Shown here: piece after piece, positions 37,408-47,217 of the stretch
How positions within the stretch are numbered: position 1 is the first letter of the stretch
Layout: each line of letters opens with the position of its first letter
NCBI GenBank assembly: GCA_021323225.1
Contig: JAJTCH010000002.1
Location: 264,425 to 328,424 of the forward strand
Origin: Rickettsiaceae bacterium
GTDB lineage: Bacteria; Pseudomonadota; Alphaproteobacteria; Rickettsiales; UBA1997
Direction of reading: 5' to 3'
Length of the DNA: 64,000 nucleotides
Notes under the pieces: generated by a model
The model's input: only the letters and a program-made list of their open reading frames with translations
Told to the model about the DNA's origin: nothing
Databases searched by the model: none
Program-made: the position numbers and the translations under genes

Positions 37408-38826
37408 ATGAAAATTATACCTGTTATTTTATCTGGTGGTTTTGGTACTAGACTTTGGCCTTTATCAAGACAAACTATGCCTAAACAGTTTTTAAAAAAT
37501 ATTTTTGGGGAAGAAGTTTTGTTTAGCAAGGCTTTAAAGCTAGTATCTAATCAAGACATTTTTTCAACACCAATAGTGGTGACTAATCAAGAGCACAAAT
37601 TTTTTGTGCTTCGAGAATATCAGGATTTAGGAATTAGTGCCGAAAATATAATATTGGAACCTTGTCCAAAGAACACAGCTATAGCTATAATATGTGCCTG
37701 CCTTCAAATCAAGAAGGTTTATAATAAAGAAAAAGTAGAATTGCTAGTCTTATCTTCAGATCATCTTGTGGAAGACAAAGAATTATTTGAGGCTTCGGTA
37801 TTAAATGCAACTGAAGTTGTAAAAAATAAAATTATCACTTTCGGAGTTAAACCAAACTTTCCTGCTACTGGTTATGGTTATATAAAGAAATCAAAGAAAA
37901 TTTCTGAAAACTGCTTTGCAATAGAAAAATTTACTGAGAAACCTAATGAAGATATTGCTGAATTGTTTTTAAAAGATGAGAGTTATCTTTGGAATGCAGG
38001 AATATTTTTGTTGGATTCTGATTTATATCTAGAAGAATCTAAAAAATACCTCTCTGAGCAATTGAAAATTGCTATTAAATCCATGGATAACGCAAAATAT
38101 AGCAATGGTTGCTATGCAATTGAATATAATGATTACCAACCGGCAGCGGAGATTTCCGTAGATTATGGAATTTTAGAAAAGTCTCACAATATAGCAGTAA
38201 CTGAGCTAAAATCACGATGGAGTGATGTTGGCGATTTCAACTCAATTTATCAAGCTAGCAAGAAAGACGAAAATAATAATGTTATATTTGGGGATGTTAA
38301 AACATATGAAAGTTCTAATTCTTTAATATATTCTCATAATAGCTTAATAGCTTGTCTAGGGCTTTCTAACATAGTTGCTGTGCAAACTGACAACGCAATT
38401 TTAATTGCTAATAAGAACAAAGTTCAGGATATAAAAAAAATTGTTAATGATCTATCGCTAAAGAATAGTGATAAAATTAGATTTCATAATAAAGTTTTTA
38501 GACCTTGGGGTTATTATGAAATTCTTGCAGAAGAGATCAGCTTTAAAGTTAAGAGGATATTGATAAATGCGCGCTCTTCTATATCACTACAATTGCACAA
38601 ATTTAGAAGTGAGCATTGGGTTGTAATTAGAGGTACGGCTACTGTGCAAAATGACCAAAAAATATCAATTCTAAACCCTGGGGAATCAACCTTTATTCCC
38701 GCCAATACAAAGCATAAGCTTTCGAATGAAACAAACGATGATTTAGAAATTATAGAAGTGCAAATGGGTGAATATTGTGGAGAAGATGATATTGAAAGAT
38801 TTGAAGATGTTTATGGAAGAAGTTAA
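37408..38826 (+). CDS. manC: Mannose-1-phosphate guanylyltransferase / mannose-6-phosphate isomerase
   Basis: 472 residues, the usual bifunctional ManC/AlgA length. N-terminal nucleotidyltransferase with SGGFGTRLWPLSR near 9-21, FTEKP near 172 and a WNAGIF motif near 190. The C-terminal cupin-type isomerase domain begins RPWGYYEIL near 365 and contains the LHKFRSEHWVVIRGTA motif. It makes GDP-mannose from mannose-6-phosphate steps. The phosphomannomutase (ManB) is not in the window. GDP-mannose may feed the GT4 mannosyltransferase-like enzymes here. Confidence 0.93.
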   Translation: MKIIPVILSGGFGTRLWPLSRQTMPKQFLKNIFGEEVLFSKALKLVSNQDIFSTPIVVTNQEHKFFVLREYQDLGISAENIILEPCPKNTAIAIICACLQIKKVYNKEKVELLVLSSDHLVEDKELFEASVLNATEVVKNKIITFGVKPNFPATGYGYIKKSKKISENCFAIEKFTEKPNEDIAELFLKDESYLWNAGIFLLDSDLYLEESKKYLSEQLKIAIKSMDNAKYSNGCYAIEYNDYQPAAEISVDYGILEKSHNIAVTELKSRWSDVGDFNSIYQASKKDENNNVIFGDVKTYESSNSLIYSHNSLIACLGLSNIVAVQTDNAILIANKNKVQDIKKIVNDLSLKNSDKIRFHNKVFRPWGYYEILAEEISFKVKRILINARSSISLQLHKFRSEHWVVIRGTATVQNDQKISILNPGESTFIPANTKHKLSNETNDDLEIIEVQMGEYCGEDDIERFEDVYGRS

Positions 38827-38851
38827 ATAAGAACATTTTAAATATTTATAA

Positions 38852-39400
38852 ATGAAAATTACTAATACTCCAATTGCTGGTTTAAAGTTAATCGAATTAA
38901 CCATTCATGAAGATCAACGTGGATTTTTTGTTGAGCGTTTCAACAAAAAATCTTTTGCAGATCTAGGTTTGCCAACCGAATATTTTCAAGACAATTTCTC
39001 CTATTCCATTCCAGGTGTTATCAGAGGTCTGCACTACCAAACCAATCCTTCTCAAGCAAAACTAGTTGGTTGTATAAGGGGAAGAATTTGGGACGTGGCA
39101 GTGGATATTAGAAAAGATTCTCCAGCTTTTGGACAGCATTTTGGGGTAGAGTTAAGTGGAGAAAATGGCAAATTGCTTTATATTCCTGCTGGTTTTGCCC
39201 ATGGTTTTTGTGTGTTAGGTGATGAGCCAGCAGATGTGGCTTATAAGGTGGATAATCCTTATTCCAAGGCTGGTGATGGCGGTATTGCTTTTGATGATCC
39301 TGATTTAAAAATTGATTGGCCAGTCAAGAATCCGATTGTTTCGGATAAAGATAAAGCTCTGCAGAGTTTTAAAGAGTATAAATTAGCTCCATGCTTTTAA
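38852..39400 (+). CDS. rfbC: dTDP-4-dehydrorhamnose 3,5-epimerase
   Basis: 182 residues, full-length RmlC. The catalytic His61 lies in VIRGLHYQ, and the family blocks CIRGRIWDVAVDIRKDSP and YIPAGFAHGFCVLGD are intact. It epimerises the RfbB product before RfbD reduction. It is separated from rfbB, rfbA and rfbD by 21 kb, yet in the same orientation, which brackets the locus with rhamnose genes. The next gene starts 10 bp inside its end. Confidence 0.95.
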   Translation: MKITNTPIAGLKLIELTIHEDQRGFFVERFNKKSFADLGLPTEYFQDNFSYSIPGVIRGLHYQTNPSQAKLVGCIRGRIWDVAVDIRKDSPAFGQHFGVELSGENGKLLYIPAGFAHGFCVLGDEPADVAYKVDNPYSKAGDGGIAFDDPDLKIDWPVKNPIVSDKDKALQSFKEYKLAPCF

Positions 39401-40584
39401 GCTCCCTTCTTAATCCCCTAAGTTTTTATTTTGCAATTGTGGTGATGATTGTTGCTTTTGCTGCGGCTGCAGTTCTGGCGCGGGTTTTTCATGATCATTC
39501 TCCGATTGCCAGTGACCATTTTGCCACTTTAGATGCTTTGCGTGGTTACCTCTCTATGGCGGTTTTTATTCATCATTCTTCAATTTGGTATTTCAAATTG
39601 CGTGATGGTGGAGATGGGCAAATTTCTAATTTTTATAACAATCTTGGGCAGGCGAGCGTTGCGCTTTTTTTCATGATCACTGCCTTTTTGTTTTTTGGTA
39701 AATTGCTAAATGCCAAGGGTAAGAAAATTGACTGGTATCGCCTTTATATCTCTCGTATTTTGAGAATCTTCCCGCTATATATTTTTGCCAGCCTATTGAT
39801 GATTTTTGCCATTCTCGCTTTAACTAATTTCACTCTTGGGCAACCTCTATTAAAAGTTGTTGGCGATGGTCTAAAATTTTTGCATTTCAGAATACCTGAT
39901 ATTAATGGTGTTGGTTCCCGTGAAGTTGGAGCTGGTGTGATATGGACTTTGCGGTGGGAGCGTTCTTTTTATATTACCTTGCCGCTTTTTGGTTTTTTCT
40001 TGGGTTTGAATGTTTCTAGATGGTGGTTTTTAATTGCGGCTGTCCTTGCAATTCCTGCTTTTGTTAAGGATAAGGATTTAATTTCTCTATGTTTTGTTGG
40101 TGGTATTATTGCTGCTTTTGTAGTCAAAAATAAATTTCATTTAGGCTTTTTTAAAAAGTCTACTTTTGGCCTATTTGCCTGGCTTTGTCTTTTCTTTGAA
40201 ATAAGCTATTTCAAAACATCTTTTCATCCTTGCGCCTTGATATTGCTTACAATATTTTTTCTGGCGGCAATTGCCGATAATAAATTGGTAAAAATCATTA
40301 ACTTTAAAGCATCAAGATTATTAAGTACGATTAGCTACAGCATTTACCTGCTTCATGGCGTAATTTTGTTTGTAATATTCAAATTCGTTATTGGTTTTGA
40401 AGTGGCAAAATCTCTTTCAGTTGTACAGCATTGGGGTGTTATTGCAGCTTCGGGAGTAATTGTAATTTTGGTTTCCTTAGTTACTTATCATTTTATAGAA
40501 TTGCCGTTTTTGAATTTGGCTAAATCAAAAAATTTGTTTAGGCCAAATTTTGTCCGCTTTTTTTCTTTTTCTAAATCTCATTGA
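39391..40584 (+). CDS. Acyltransferase 3 family membrane protein (OafA-like)
   Basis: 397 residues with about ten membrane helices. The family's N-terminal motif LDALRGYLSMAVFIHHSSIWYF, with the conserved RG and HH, is near residue 48, and a RILRIFPLYI motif near 123 follows. Proteins of this group O-acetylate surface polysaccharides on the membrane. As the last gene of the locus, overlapping rfbC by 10 bp, it probably acetylates the glycan made here. Confidence 0.9.
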   Translation: MLLSSLLNPLSFYFAIVVMIVAFAAAAVLARVFHDHSPIASDHFATLDALRGYLSMAVFIHHSSIWYFKLRDGGDGQISNFYNNLGQASVALFFMITAFLFFGKLLNAKGKKIDWYRLYISRILRIFPLYIFASLLMIFAILALTNFTLGQPLLKVVGDGLKFLHFRIPDINGVGSREVGAGVIWTLRWERSFYITLPLFGFFLGLNVSRWWFLIAAVLAIPAFVKDKDLISLCFVGGIIAAFVVKNKFHLGFFKKSTFGLFAWLCLFFEISYFKTSFHPCALILLTIFFLAAIADNKLVKIINFKASRLLSTISYSIYLLHGVILFVIFKFVIGFEVAKSLSVVQHWGVIAASGVIVILVSLVTYHFIELPFLNLAKSKNLFRPNFVRFFSFSKSH

Positions 40585-40599
40585 TAACCGGTAAAAATT

Positions 40600-41649
40600 A
40601 TGAGAAAAAAAATCGCTATAATTTCACTGGCTTTAATTGCCTCTTCTTGCACTCCGACCATTTCCAACTTCAACTCCTATTTGCCTCAGCCTTTTCCTAA
40701 AACTGAATTTATGCCAACTCCAGAAGCCATTCAGGGCAAGGCACCAAAGGTTGTGGTGTTTGAGTTTGATGAAGGAAAAAATGAGGTTGCCAATCAGGCG
40801 GATTTAGGAACATCAGTAACAGTAGCCATAGAAAATGTGTTAACACAAAATCGTTTGGCACAATTGGTGGATAGAAAAGCGGCAGCAAAATTGGAAAAAG
40901 AAATTGCCCTGGCTGAGATGAATAAAACCGGAGCTTATAGAGGTCCAGAGATTGCTGATTATGCTATTTCTGGTTCAATTGGAAATGCCGGTTTTGACAA
41001 AAAATATAGCAGCGGCTATGTCATTCCAAACCAAAACGGTACTTTCACCCGAGTATCTCCAAAATTCACTTACACTTCCAATGTTTCAGGCAATATCAAA
41101 ATCTACGAACTGCCTTCAATGAGATTGGCGGGAAATGTTGAATTTGCAGGTAGAAGGTCAAGGAATGAAGATGTAAAAACCAATGGCGGTGTTGCCCTTG
41201 GTGGGTTGGTTGAATTTGGTGGGCAAAAGGCAGAGGGTTTAAATCGTGATGATGCTTTGGTAAGAAGTGCCGCTAAAGTGGCAATCGAAGATGTTGCTAT
41301 CGATATAAAAAACTTTTTTGCCAAACCAGGTTTTATCCTTGAAAAACGGGTTTTGAAAGATAAGACAATTTTTAAGATCAGCGTTGGCAGTGAAGATGGA
41401 GTCAAACCAGGCGATAAATTTGAAGTGATCAGCAAATATGAAATTGAAAATGCCCTTACCGGTAAAACTGAGATAGAACGCCGTGTTATCGCCTCCGGCA
41501 AAGTGAGCGACAAAATTGATTTTAAAAGCTCCTGGGTGGTAATTGATGACAAAGATACAATTAACTCAATCAGATTGGGTGATATGGCACAGCTTAAATA
41601 TGAAAGAAGTTTTCTCGGCAAGTTCCTTAGAAATTCTGACGGTTTTTGA
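40600..41649 (+). CDS. CsgG/FlgT-like outer-membrane lipoprotein
   Basis: 349 residues with lipobox LIASSC (Cys17). The first ~240 residues resemble CsgG-family domains (KVVVFEFDEGKNEV, TSVTVAIENVLTQNRLAQLVDRKA, DYAISGSI). The C-terminal part (EKRVLKDKTIFKISVGSEDGVKPGDKFEVIS) is like the C-terminal domain of FlgT. LPP20 lipoproteins often accompany such proteins; two are encoded at 11516 and 12357 on the other side of the polysaccharide locus. Function in envelope assembly is inferred. Confidence 0.8.
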   Translation: MRKKIAIISLALIASSCTPTISNFNSYLPQPFPKTEFMPTPEAIQGKAPKVVVFEFDEGKNEVANQADLGTSVTVAIENVLTQNRLAQLVDRKAAAKLEKEIALAEMNKTGAYRGPEIADYAISGSIGNAGFDKKYSSGYVIPNQNGTFTRVSPKFTYTSNVSGNIKIYELPSMRLAGNVEFAGRRSRNEDVKTNGGVALGGLVEFGGQKAEGLNRDDALVRSAAKVAIEDVAIDIKNFFAKPGFILEKRVLKDKTIFKISVGSEDGVKPGDKFEVISKYEIENALTGKTEIERRVIASGKVSDKIDFKSSWVVIDDKDTINSIRLGDMAQLKYERSFLGKFLRNSDGF

Positions 41650-41679
41650 TTTGAGCTCCAATTTTACTCTCACTGATTT

Positions 41680-42564
41680 ATGATTTTCCAAAAAAATATT
41701 TTAAAAATTGCCGAGAATTACGATTATTTTATTTTCGATATCTGGGGCGTGATTCATGACGGCAGTGCCGCTTATCCTGAAGTTTTAGAGCGGATAAAAT
41801 ATTTGCGTAAGTTGGGCAAAAAAATCTGTTTTCTTTCCAACGCACCAAGAAGGGCTAAAAAAGTTGCAAAACTACTGACCAATTTTGGTATCGATGAAAC
41901 TCTTTATGATTTTATTATCACCTCCGGAGAGGCCACCTATCTATATCTAGAAAAAAATTACGGCAAAAATCTTGCCGAGATTCACAAAGAAAATTCCACC
42001 AATAATTATCAATATTATTATATCGGCCCAAAAAAAGATGCCGATTTGCTGGATGGTTTAGGATATCACGAAACTGCCGATGCAAGTGCAGCAGATTTCG
42101 CCGTTGCTACCGGTTTTGACGATGGCAATTATGATATTGCCGAAAAATTGCCACAGCTAAAAGAGGCTCTAAAAAATAATCTAACAATGATCTGCGTTAA
42201 CCCGGATTTGATCGTTGTTAAACAAAGCGGTGAAGAGTTTTTATGCGCCGGTATTTTGGCGTTAGAATATCAAAAACTGGGTGGAAAGGTGGTTTACTTC
42301 GGCAAGCCGCACCAGATGGTTTATGACCAAGTTCTCCAGTTATTTTCAACCACTGATAAAAGCAAAGTTTTGGCAATTGGCGATGGAATTGAAACCGATA
42401 TTTTAGGAGCCAATAATCAAGGAATTGATAGCGTTCTTGTGGCAGGTGGTATTTTGGGAAGTGAACTGAAAATCAAGCATGGTGAACTTCCTAATGAAAA
42501 ACTAATGCAGGAAGTTTGCGATAAATATAAAGCCTATCCGCAATTTGTGGTTGGGATGGTTTGA
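41680..42564 (+). CDS. HAD-superfamily class IIA hydrolase (TIGR01459 type)
   Basis: 294 residues. Catalytic FDIWGVIHDG motif near residue 19 (in place of DxDGT, the usual form of this subgroup), LSNAPR near 53 and the final GDGIETDILGANNQG metal motif near 229. It belongs to the NagD/class IIA group; the alphaproteobacterial subfamily has no firm substrate. Convergent with gltA. Confidence 0.87.
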   Translation: MIFQKNILKIAENYDYFIFDIWGVIHDGSAAYPEVLERIKYLRKLGKKICFLSNAPRRAKKVAKLLTNFGIDETLYDFIITSGEATYLYLEKNYGKNLAEIHKENSTNNYQYYYIGPKKDADLLDGLGYHETADASAADFAVATGFDDGNYDIAEKLPQLKEALKNNLTMICVNPDLIVVKQSGEEFLCAGILALEYQKLGGKVVYFGKPHQMVYDQVLQLFSTTDKSKVLAIGDGIETDILGANNQGIDSVLVAGGILGSELKIKHGELPNEKLMQEVCDKYKAYPQFVVGMV

Positions 42565-42576
42565 AGCTGGCCGCTA

Positions 42577-43890
42577 TTATTTTCTTGATTCAACCTTCTG
42601 ATATTCTCTCTTATCATAACCAGTATAAAGCTGTCTTGGTCTACCGATCTTAAATGATTTATCCTCAATCATTTCCTTCCACTGTGCAATCCAACCTGCT
42701 GATCTAGCTATTGCAAAAATTACTGTGAACAAATTGGTCGGGATTCCAAGCGCTTTGTAAATAATGCCGGAATAGAAATCGACATTTGGGAAGAGTTTTT
42801 TCTCGATGAAATATTCATCATTTAGCGCGATTCTTTCTAGTTCAACTGCAATATCCAATAACGGATCATGCTTGATTCCTAGTTCCTGTAAAACTTCATC
42901 GCAAGATTTTTTCAATACTGCAGCTCTTGGGTCGTAATTTTTGTAAACGCGATGTCCGAAACCCATCAGGCGGAATGGGTCATTTTTATCTTTAGCTCTT
43001 TTAATAAATTCCGGAATACGGTCTTTAGTGCCAATTTCTTGCAGCATTTCAATCACCTCTTCATTAGCGCCGCCATGTGCCGGGCCCCAAAGTGATGCGA
43101 TGCCTGCGCCGATACAAGCAAAAGGATTGGCGCCGGAAGAGCCAGCTAAACGCACGGTGGAAGTAGAGGCATTTTGTTCGTGATCAGCGTGAAGAATTAA
43201 GATCTTCTCCATCGCTTTGGAAATTGTTGGGCTAACTTTATATTTTTCCATCGGTGTGGCAAAAAGCATATGCAGGAAATTTTCAGCAAAACCAAGACTA
43301 TGATCAGGATAAATTGAAGGCTCGCCAATTGAGTATTTATAAGCCATAGCAGCTAGGGTTGGCATTTTAGCAATTATTTTGTAAACCACATCTTCCCTGC
43401 CGTCTAATGTGGTTGGCTGCATTGTGTCATGATAAAAGGCAGAAAGCGAAGCAACGGCACCAACCATGATTGCCATTGGGTGGGCACGTCTTGGAAAGCC
43501 GCGATATAAAAATTGCAGCTGCTCATGCGCCATCATGTGTTTTTGAATATTCTTGGTGAAATCATCATATTGTGTTTTGTTTGGTAACTCGCCTTCAACC
43601 AGCAAATAAGAAGTTTCCAGAAAATTGCTTTTAACGGCCAGTTCTTCAATCGGATAGCCGCGATATCTCAAAACACCGGCATCGCCGTCAATATAAGTGA
43701 TTTTAGATTCGCAAGAAGCGGTAGAAACAAAGCCTGGATCATAAGTGAACATGCCGCTTTCTTTTAAAAGCGAAGAAATATCGATAACATCTTGACCAAC
43801 CGAAGCTTTTTTAATTTCGAATTGAATTTCCTTACCATTTGGTAAAACAAGCTTTGCCATTGGTTTTTGTGCTGATATTTCTTTAGTCAT
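42577..43890 (-). CDS. gltA: Citrate synthase (type II)
   Basis: 437 residues, normal for the hexameric type II enzyme. Catalytic motifs include the [13 protein letters not shown] segment, the [12 protein letters not shown] segment and [15 protein letters not shown]. It condenses oxaloacetate with acetyl-CoA. The N-terminal domain with [25 protein letters not shown] is typical of alphaproteobacterial GltA. Divergent from mnmA across 88 bp. Confidence 0.97.
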   Translation of the reverse strand: MTKEISAQKPMAKLVLPNGKEIQFEIKKASVGQDVIDISSLLKESGMFTYDPGFVSTASCESKITYIDGDAGVLRYRGYPIEELAVKSNFLETSYLLVEGELPNKTQYDDFTKNIQKHMMAHEQLQFLYRGFPRRAHPMAIMVGAVASLSAFYHDTMQPTTLDGREDVVYKIIAKMPTLAAMAYKYSIGEPSIYPDHSLGFAENFLHMLFATPMEKYKVSPTISKAMEKILILHADHEQNASTSTVRLAGSSGANPFACIGAGIASLWGPAHGGANEEVIEMLQEIGTKDRIPEFIKRAKDKNDPFRLMGFGHRVYKNYDPRAAVLKKSCDEVLQELGIKHDPLLDIAVELERIALNDEYFIEKKLFPNVDFYSGIIYKALGIPTNLFTVIFAIARSAGWIAQWKEMIEDKSFKIGRPRQLYTGYDKREYQKVESRK

Positions 43891-43978
43891 AGATGGGATT
43901 GAAAGTTGTGATTAGAGAATTATGATCTGCCTCCCTTGATTCTGCCCACTTAGCTCAATCAAATCAATATCTAATTAC

Positions 43979-45094
43979 ATGTTAGATTTACCTAAAAACA
44001 AAAAACCAGAAAATACAAAAATTGTCGTTGCCATGTCTGGCGGCGTCGATTCTTCAACAGTTGCCGTGCTTTTAAAAGAGCAGGGTTATGATGTGGTGGG
44101 CATCACTTTGCAGCTTTATGACCATGGGGCGATAATTGCCAAAGGCAGCAAAACTTGCTGTGCGGGTGTGGATATTATGGATGCTAAAAAAGTGGCGGAG
44201 AAATTTGGTTTCCCGCATTATGTGTTGAATTATGAAAGTCTGTTTCGCGAATCAGTGATTGATGATTTTGCTGATAGTTATTTGCGTGGCGAAACGCCAA
44301 TTCCTTGCGTTAAATGTAACCAGTCAGTCAAGTTCAAGGACCTACTTAAAGTCGCTAAAGATCTAGGCGCAGATGCTTTGGCAACCGGTCATTATGTACA
44401 AAGAAAAATTGGCAAAAATGGTGCGGAACTTCACAAGGCGGTAGATGAAGGTAAAGATCAAAGTTATTTTTTATTTGCTACAACTAAAGAGCAGCTTGAT
44501 TTTATCAGATTTCCTCTCGGTGGTTGGACAAAAGAACAAACCAGAAAAGAGGCTCTGCGTTTAGGTCTGGAAATTGCCGATAAGCCAGATAGCCAAGATA
44601 TTTGTTTTGTGCCAAATGGTGATTATGCAAAAGTGATTGCCAAAATCCGCCCATCAGCTTTTAAGAAAGGCGAAATTGTTGATTTGCAGGGCAAAGTTCT
44701 GGGAAGCCATGACGGAATAATCAATTACACAATTGGCCAAAGAAGAGGCATGGGCATTGCCAGCAAAGAGCCGCTTTATGTGGTTAAAATTGATGCGGCA
44801 AAAAATCAGGTTATTGTTGGGGGAGAAGCTGATTTGCAAAAACAGGAATTAAGCATCAAAGAAATCAATTGGCTGATAGATGAAGCTTTTCTTGCTGAGC
44901 CAATAGTTGCCAAGGTGCGTCTGCGTTCCATGCAAAAAGAGGTCGAGGCAAAAATTATTGTTAATGATGATAAAACAACTGCCAGAATTGAGCTATTCGC
45001 GCCAATGAAATCAATCACTCCAGGACAAGCTTGTGTGATTTACCAAGATAGCAGAGTGCTTGGTGGTGGCTGGATTGTTACTGCTTTAAGCTAG
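43979..45094 (+). CDS. mnmA: tRNA-specific 2-thiouridylase MnmA
   Basis: 371 residues. PP-loop [10 protein letters not shown] at 18-27, catalytic cysteines Cys113 (in [11 protein letters not shown]) and Cys209 (in [13 protein letters not shown]), and the C-terminal beta-barrel domain. It thiolates U34 of tRNA for Lys, Glu and Gln. The 3' end overlaps the convergent lysA by 9 bp. Confidence 0.96.
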   Translation: MLDLPKNKKPENTKIVVAMSGGVDSSTVAVLLKEQGYDVVGITLQLYDHGAIIAKGSKTCCAGVDIMDAKKVAEKFGFPHYVLNYESLFRESVIDDFADSYLRGETPIPCVKCNQSVKFKDLLKVAKDLGADALATGHYVQRKIGKNGAELHKAVDEGKDQSYFLFATTKEQLDFIRFPLGGWTKEQTRKEALRLGLEIADKPDSQDICFVPNGDYAKVIAKIRPSAFKKGEIVDLQGKVLGSHDGIINYTIGQRRGMGIASKEPLYVVKIDAAKNQVIVGGEADLQKQELSIKEINWLIDEAFLAEPIVAKVRLRSMQKEVEAKIIVNDDKTTARIELFAPMKSITPGQACVIYQDSRVLGGGWIVTALS

Positions 45095-46330
45095 TTCCAA
45101 CTGAACCATCTCCTCATAACTTGGTCTTCTTCTGATAATTTCAAACTTCTCTCCGTCAACCAAAACCTCCGGTATCAACGGACGGGAGTTGTACTCGTTA
45201 GACATAGAAGCACCATAGGCTCCGGCTGATAAAAAGACAATTAGTTCACCTGGTTTTGGATCAATCAAATGACGGTTTTTAGCTAGAATATCTGTGCTTT
45301 CGCAAACCGGTCCTGCAATGTCAAACTTACTTTCCTCGCCATTTTTTTGCACAACCGGAATCACTTTGTGATATGAATCATAAAGGCCAGGGCGCATTAG
45401 ATCATTCATTGCCGCATCAATCACCAAAAAATCCCGGTCAGAAGTTTTTTTGATGTAAATAATTTCTGACACCAAAATTCCAGCATTACCAACCATTGCC
45501 CTGCCTGGTGCGATGGTGAGTTCAACATCTAAATCTTTAATAATTTCTTTGATCAAATCAGCGTAATCTGAAATTAAAATTGGCGTTTCGTCATTGTATA
45601 AAATTCCCACGCCGCCGCCAAAATCAAGGTTGCGAATGTCAAAACCTTGACTTTTTAGCTCTAAAAACAAATCCCTGATTTTTAAAAAAGCTGCCTTAAA
45701 GGGCGCGATAGATGTGATCTGCGAACCAATATGGGTACTGATTCCAAAGACTTCAATCCCAGGAAGATTTTTTGCTGCGTTATAAATTCTTGGTGCTTCT
45801 TCAATATCAATTCCAAATTTATCGCCCTTCTTTCCGGTAGAAATTTTGCTGTGAGTTTTGGCATCAACATTTGGGTTAACGCGTAAAGCAATTTTGGCTT
45901 TTAAATTTAGTGCTGTTGCAACTTCGCTTAGTAAAAATAGTTCTGGCTCTGATTCAATTGAAAATTCTTCAACTTTATTTTTTAGTGCAAAAGCCATTTC
46001 TTCTCTGGTTTTGCCAACTCCAGCAAAAACAATTTTTTTAGGATCAATTCCCGCTTTTAACGCACGATAAATTTCTCCCATTGAAACCGCGTCAATCCCC
46101 GCTCCAAAACCAGCAAAAATTTTAGCGATATTAATATTTGGATTGGCCTTGATGGCGTAGCAAATCTTGTGTTTAGTTCCCGCAAAAGCGCTGGCGAAAT
46201 TTTGGTAATTTGTCACCAAATCATTTTTTGAATAGCAATAAAATGGCGTGCCGACTTTTTTGGCGATTTCAGAAATTGCCAGATTCTCAGCGAATAATTG
46301 ATTATTTTTGTATGAGAAATTTTGTGTCAT
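45086..46330 (-). CDS. lysA: Diaminopimelate decarboxylase
   Basis: 414 residues. PLP lysine Lys61 in [10 protein letters not shown], the HIGSQ segment near 200, GGGVGILY near 235, and the C-terminal barrel with [11 protein letters not shown] that holds the catalytic cysteine. It makes L-lysine from meso-diaminopimelate. Its presence indicates that lysine synthesis is retained. Its ATG overlaps the pdxJ stop by 1 bp, so the two genes are coupled. Confidence 0.96.
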   Translation of the reverse strand: MTQNFSYKNNQLFAENLAISEIAKKVGTPFYCYSKNDLVTNYQNFASAFAGTKHKICYAIKANPNINIAKIFAGFGAGIDAVSMGEIYRALKAGIDPKKIVFAGVGKTREEMAFALKNKVEEFSIESEPELFLLSEVATALNLKAKIALRVNPNVDAKTHSKISTGKKGDKFGIDIEEAPRIYNAAKNLPGIEVFGISTHIGSQITSIAPFKAAFLKIRDLFLELKSQGFDIRNLDFGGGVGILYNDETPILISDYADLIKEIIKDLDVELTIAPGRAMVGNAGILVSEIIYIKKTSDRDFLVIDAAMNDLMRPGLYDSYHKVIPVVQKNGEESKFDIAGPVCESTDILAKNRHLIDPKPGELIVFLSAGAYGASMSNEYNSRPLIPEVLVDGEKFEIIRRRPSYEEMVQLELA

Positions 46331-47058
46331 TATTTTCTTACAGAGTTGATAATTTTTTTCATTTTCTTAACAGAGCTTCCAAGCCCGTTAAAAACTGCTT
46401 CACCAATCAAGAAATGGCCGATATTTAATTCGACAATTTGAGGAATTTCAGCAATTTTTTTAGCGGTTTTAAAATCTAGACCGTGGCCCGCATGGCATTC
46501 CAGTTCCAGTTCCTCAGCATATTCTGCCGCTTCAGAAATTTTTTTAAATTCAGATTTTTGAGCTTGTCCTGTCAGATGGCAATATTTCCCGGTATGGAGT
46601 TCAATAATATCTGCACCAACTTTTTTGGCAGCTAGGATTTGTTTTAAATCGGCATCAATAAAAAGCGAGATGCGGATTTTTTTGGCCTTTAATTGTTTGG
46701 TGATTTTTGTGAGATGAGTTTGATTTTTGATCACATCAAGTCCGCCTTCAGTTGTGAGTTCTTGGCGTTTTTCCGGCACTAAACAAACGGCGTTTGGCTT
46801 TGCTTTTAAGGCAATTGCAACCATCTCATCAGTTGCTGCCATTTCAAAATTAAGTGGCAAATTAATTTCTTTTTTTAAACGAAAAATATCTTCATCGCGA
46901 ATATGGCGGCGGTCTTCACGCAAATGGGCGGTGATGCCGTCAGCTCCGGCTTTTTTAGCAATCGCAGCTCCCAAAATCGGGCAGGGATGCACGCCGCCTC
47001 TGGCGTTTCTAAGAGTTGCGATATGGTCAATATTTACTCCTAAGCGAATTTTTCGCAT
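46330..47058 (-). CDS. pdxJ: Pyridoxine 5'-phosphate synthase
   Basis: 242 residues with the PdxJ signatures LGVNIDHIATLRNARGG at the N-terminus, HLREDRRHI near 45 and CHAGHGLDF near 190. It forms pyridoxine phosphate, the last ring-closing step of the DXP-dependent B6 pathway. It precedes lysA, itself a PLP enzyme, with a 1-bp overlap. Divergent from lon across 159 bp. Confidence 0.95.
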   Translation of the reverse strand: MRKIRLGVNIDHIATLRNARGGVHPCPILGAAIAKKAGADGITAHLREDRRHIRDEDIFRLKKEINLPLNFEMAATDEMVAIALKAKPNAVCLVPEKRQELTTEGGLDVIKNQTHLTKITKQLKAKKIRISLFIDADLKQILAAKKVGADIIELHTGKYCHLTGQAQKSEFKKISEAAEYAEELELECHAGHGLDFKTAKKIAEIPQIVELNIGHFLIGEAVFNGLGSSVKKMKKIINSVRK

Positions 47059-47098
47059 GATGAATTTAAGATGCAGATTTGATTTTGGTAGTTAACAG

Positions 47099-47116
47099 AG
47101 TGTTTTGTTAAACACT
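47099..47116. promoter_or_regulatory. Inverted repeat in the pdxJ/lon divergent promoter region
   Basis: AGTGTTT-TGTT-AAACACT is a perfect 7-bp inverted repeat with a 4-nt spacer, 41 bp upstream of the pdxJ start codon and about 100 bp upstream of lon. It could be an operator for either gene or an RNA hairpin in the pdxJ leader. No known factor can be named. Confidence 0.35.
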
Positions 47117-47217
47117 TTAGCATTTGAAATCTAATAAAAGATTATTATATTTCCTGCCCTTGATACAGAATTTACAAGACTTCCGAAAGTTGCCAAAAAA
47201 TACAGACAAAAATAGAA

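Noticed and set aside
46009-46428. Plus-strand open frames opposite lysA and pdxJ
   Set aside because: Antisense to well-supported genes, with no conserved features.
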